DNA from: Blautia sp.
GTDB lineage: Bacteria > Bacillota > Clostridia > Lachnospirales > Lachnospiraceae
Direction: 5' to 3'
NCBI GenBank assembly: GCA_017515945.1
Contig: JAFWDX010000474.1
Coordinates: 1 to 5,133 of the forward strand
Length of the DNA stretch: 5,133 bases
The notes beneath the pieces are model-generated. The model saw only the letters and a program-made list of their open reading frames with translations, made no database searches and was not told the DNA's origin. The translations under genes and the position numbers were made by a program. Positions 5,056 through 5,133 of this stretch are shown here, one piece after another; position 1 is the stretch's first letter, and every line of letters starts with the position of its first letter.

Positions 5056-5133
5056 ATGGGTACTTCAACCGGATTTATCGGCCTGACCCTGGCCGGCAAG
5101 CTTGTTTCAATGATGCTCTATGTGGTGCTGGGA
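5056..5133 (+). CDS. Start of a hydrophobic, probably membrane protein (partial)
   Basis: The frame is open for 26 codons to the window edge. It opens MGTSTGFIGLTLAGKLVSMM and continues with LYVVLG, a mostly hydrophobic stretch broken by one lysine at residue 15, consistent with a first membrane segment or signal anchor. The clear ribosome site upstream and absence of any other gene support it being real. It follows a 399-nt repeat block, so it probably has its own promoter and is not part of the upstream operon. I do not recognise the family from so few residues. Confidence 0.6.
   Translation, partial: MGTSTGFIGLTLAGKLVSMMLYVVLG

Overview
The window looks like chromosome of a gut-type Clostridia, most probably Lachnospiraceae. 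This rests on moderate GC, purine-rich ribosome sites, the style of the GH13 and Gfo/Idh/MocA proteins, and palindromic repeats with a GGGGACGG core of a kind I associate with Bacillota. It is an inference from sequence style; no phylogenetic marker gene is present.

Layout, all genes on the + strand: (1) a palindromic repeat at 1-24; (2) a GT4-type glycosyltransferase at 39-1664 with a long C-terminal amphipathic helical tail; (3) a GH13 alpha-glucosidase, probably oligo-1,6-glucosidase-like, at 1690-3369, only 25 nt downstream; (4) a short, scarred spacer at 3370-3522 with a stop-codon hairpin and a remnant of the 3' end of a second GH13 gene; (5) a Gfo/Idh/MocA-family oxidoreductase at 3523-4656, whose start codon lies inside that remnant; (6) a 399-nt non-coding block at 4657-5055 with a duplicated palindromic repeat, a decayed third copy and a degenerate tandem array of period about 32 nt; (7) the first 26 codons of a hydrophobic protein running off the window at 5056-5133.

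Genes 1 and 2 look co-transcribed and probably work together in alpha-glucoside metabolism. One transfers a sugar, perhaps to a membrane lipid given the tail, and the other hydrolyses short alpha-glucosides. The oxidoreductase may be in the same transcript, but its spacer carries rearrangement scars and its substrate cannot be read from sequence. No convincing rho-independent terminator is visible.

The most notable observations are the GH13 remnant supplying the start region of the oxidoreductase gene, the 11-residue-periodic lipid-binding-like tail on the glycosyltransferase, the loss of the usual EKP lysine in the oxidoreductase, and the repeats that bracket the three genes in inverted orientation. 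I did not find a clearly new defence or mobile system.
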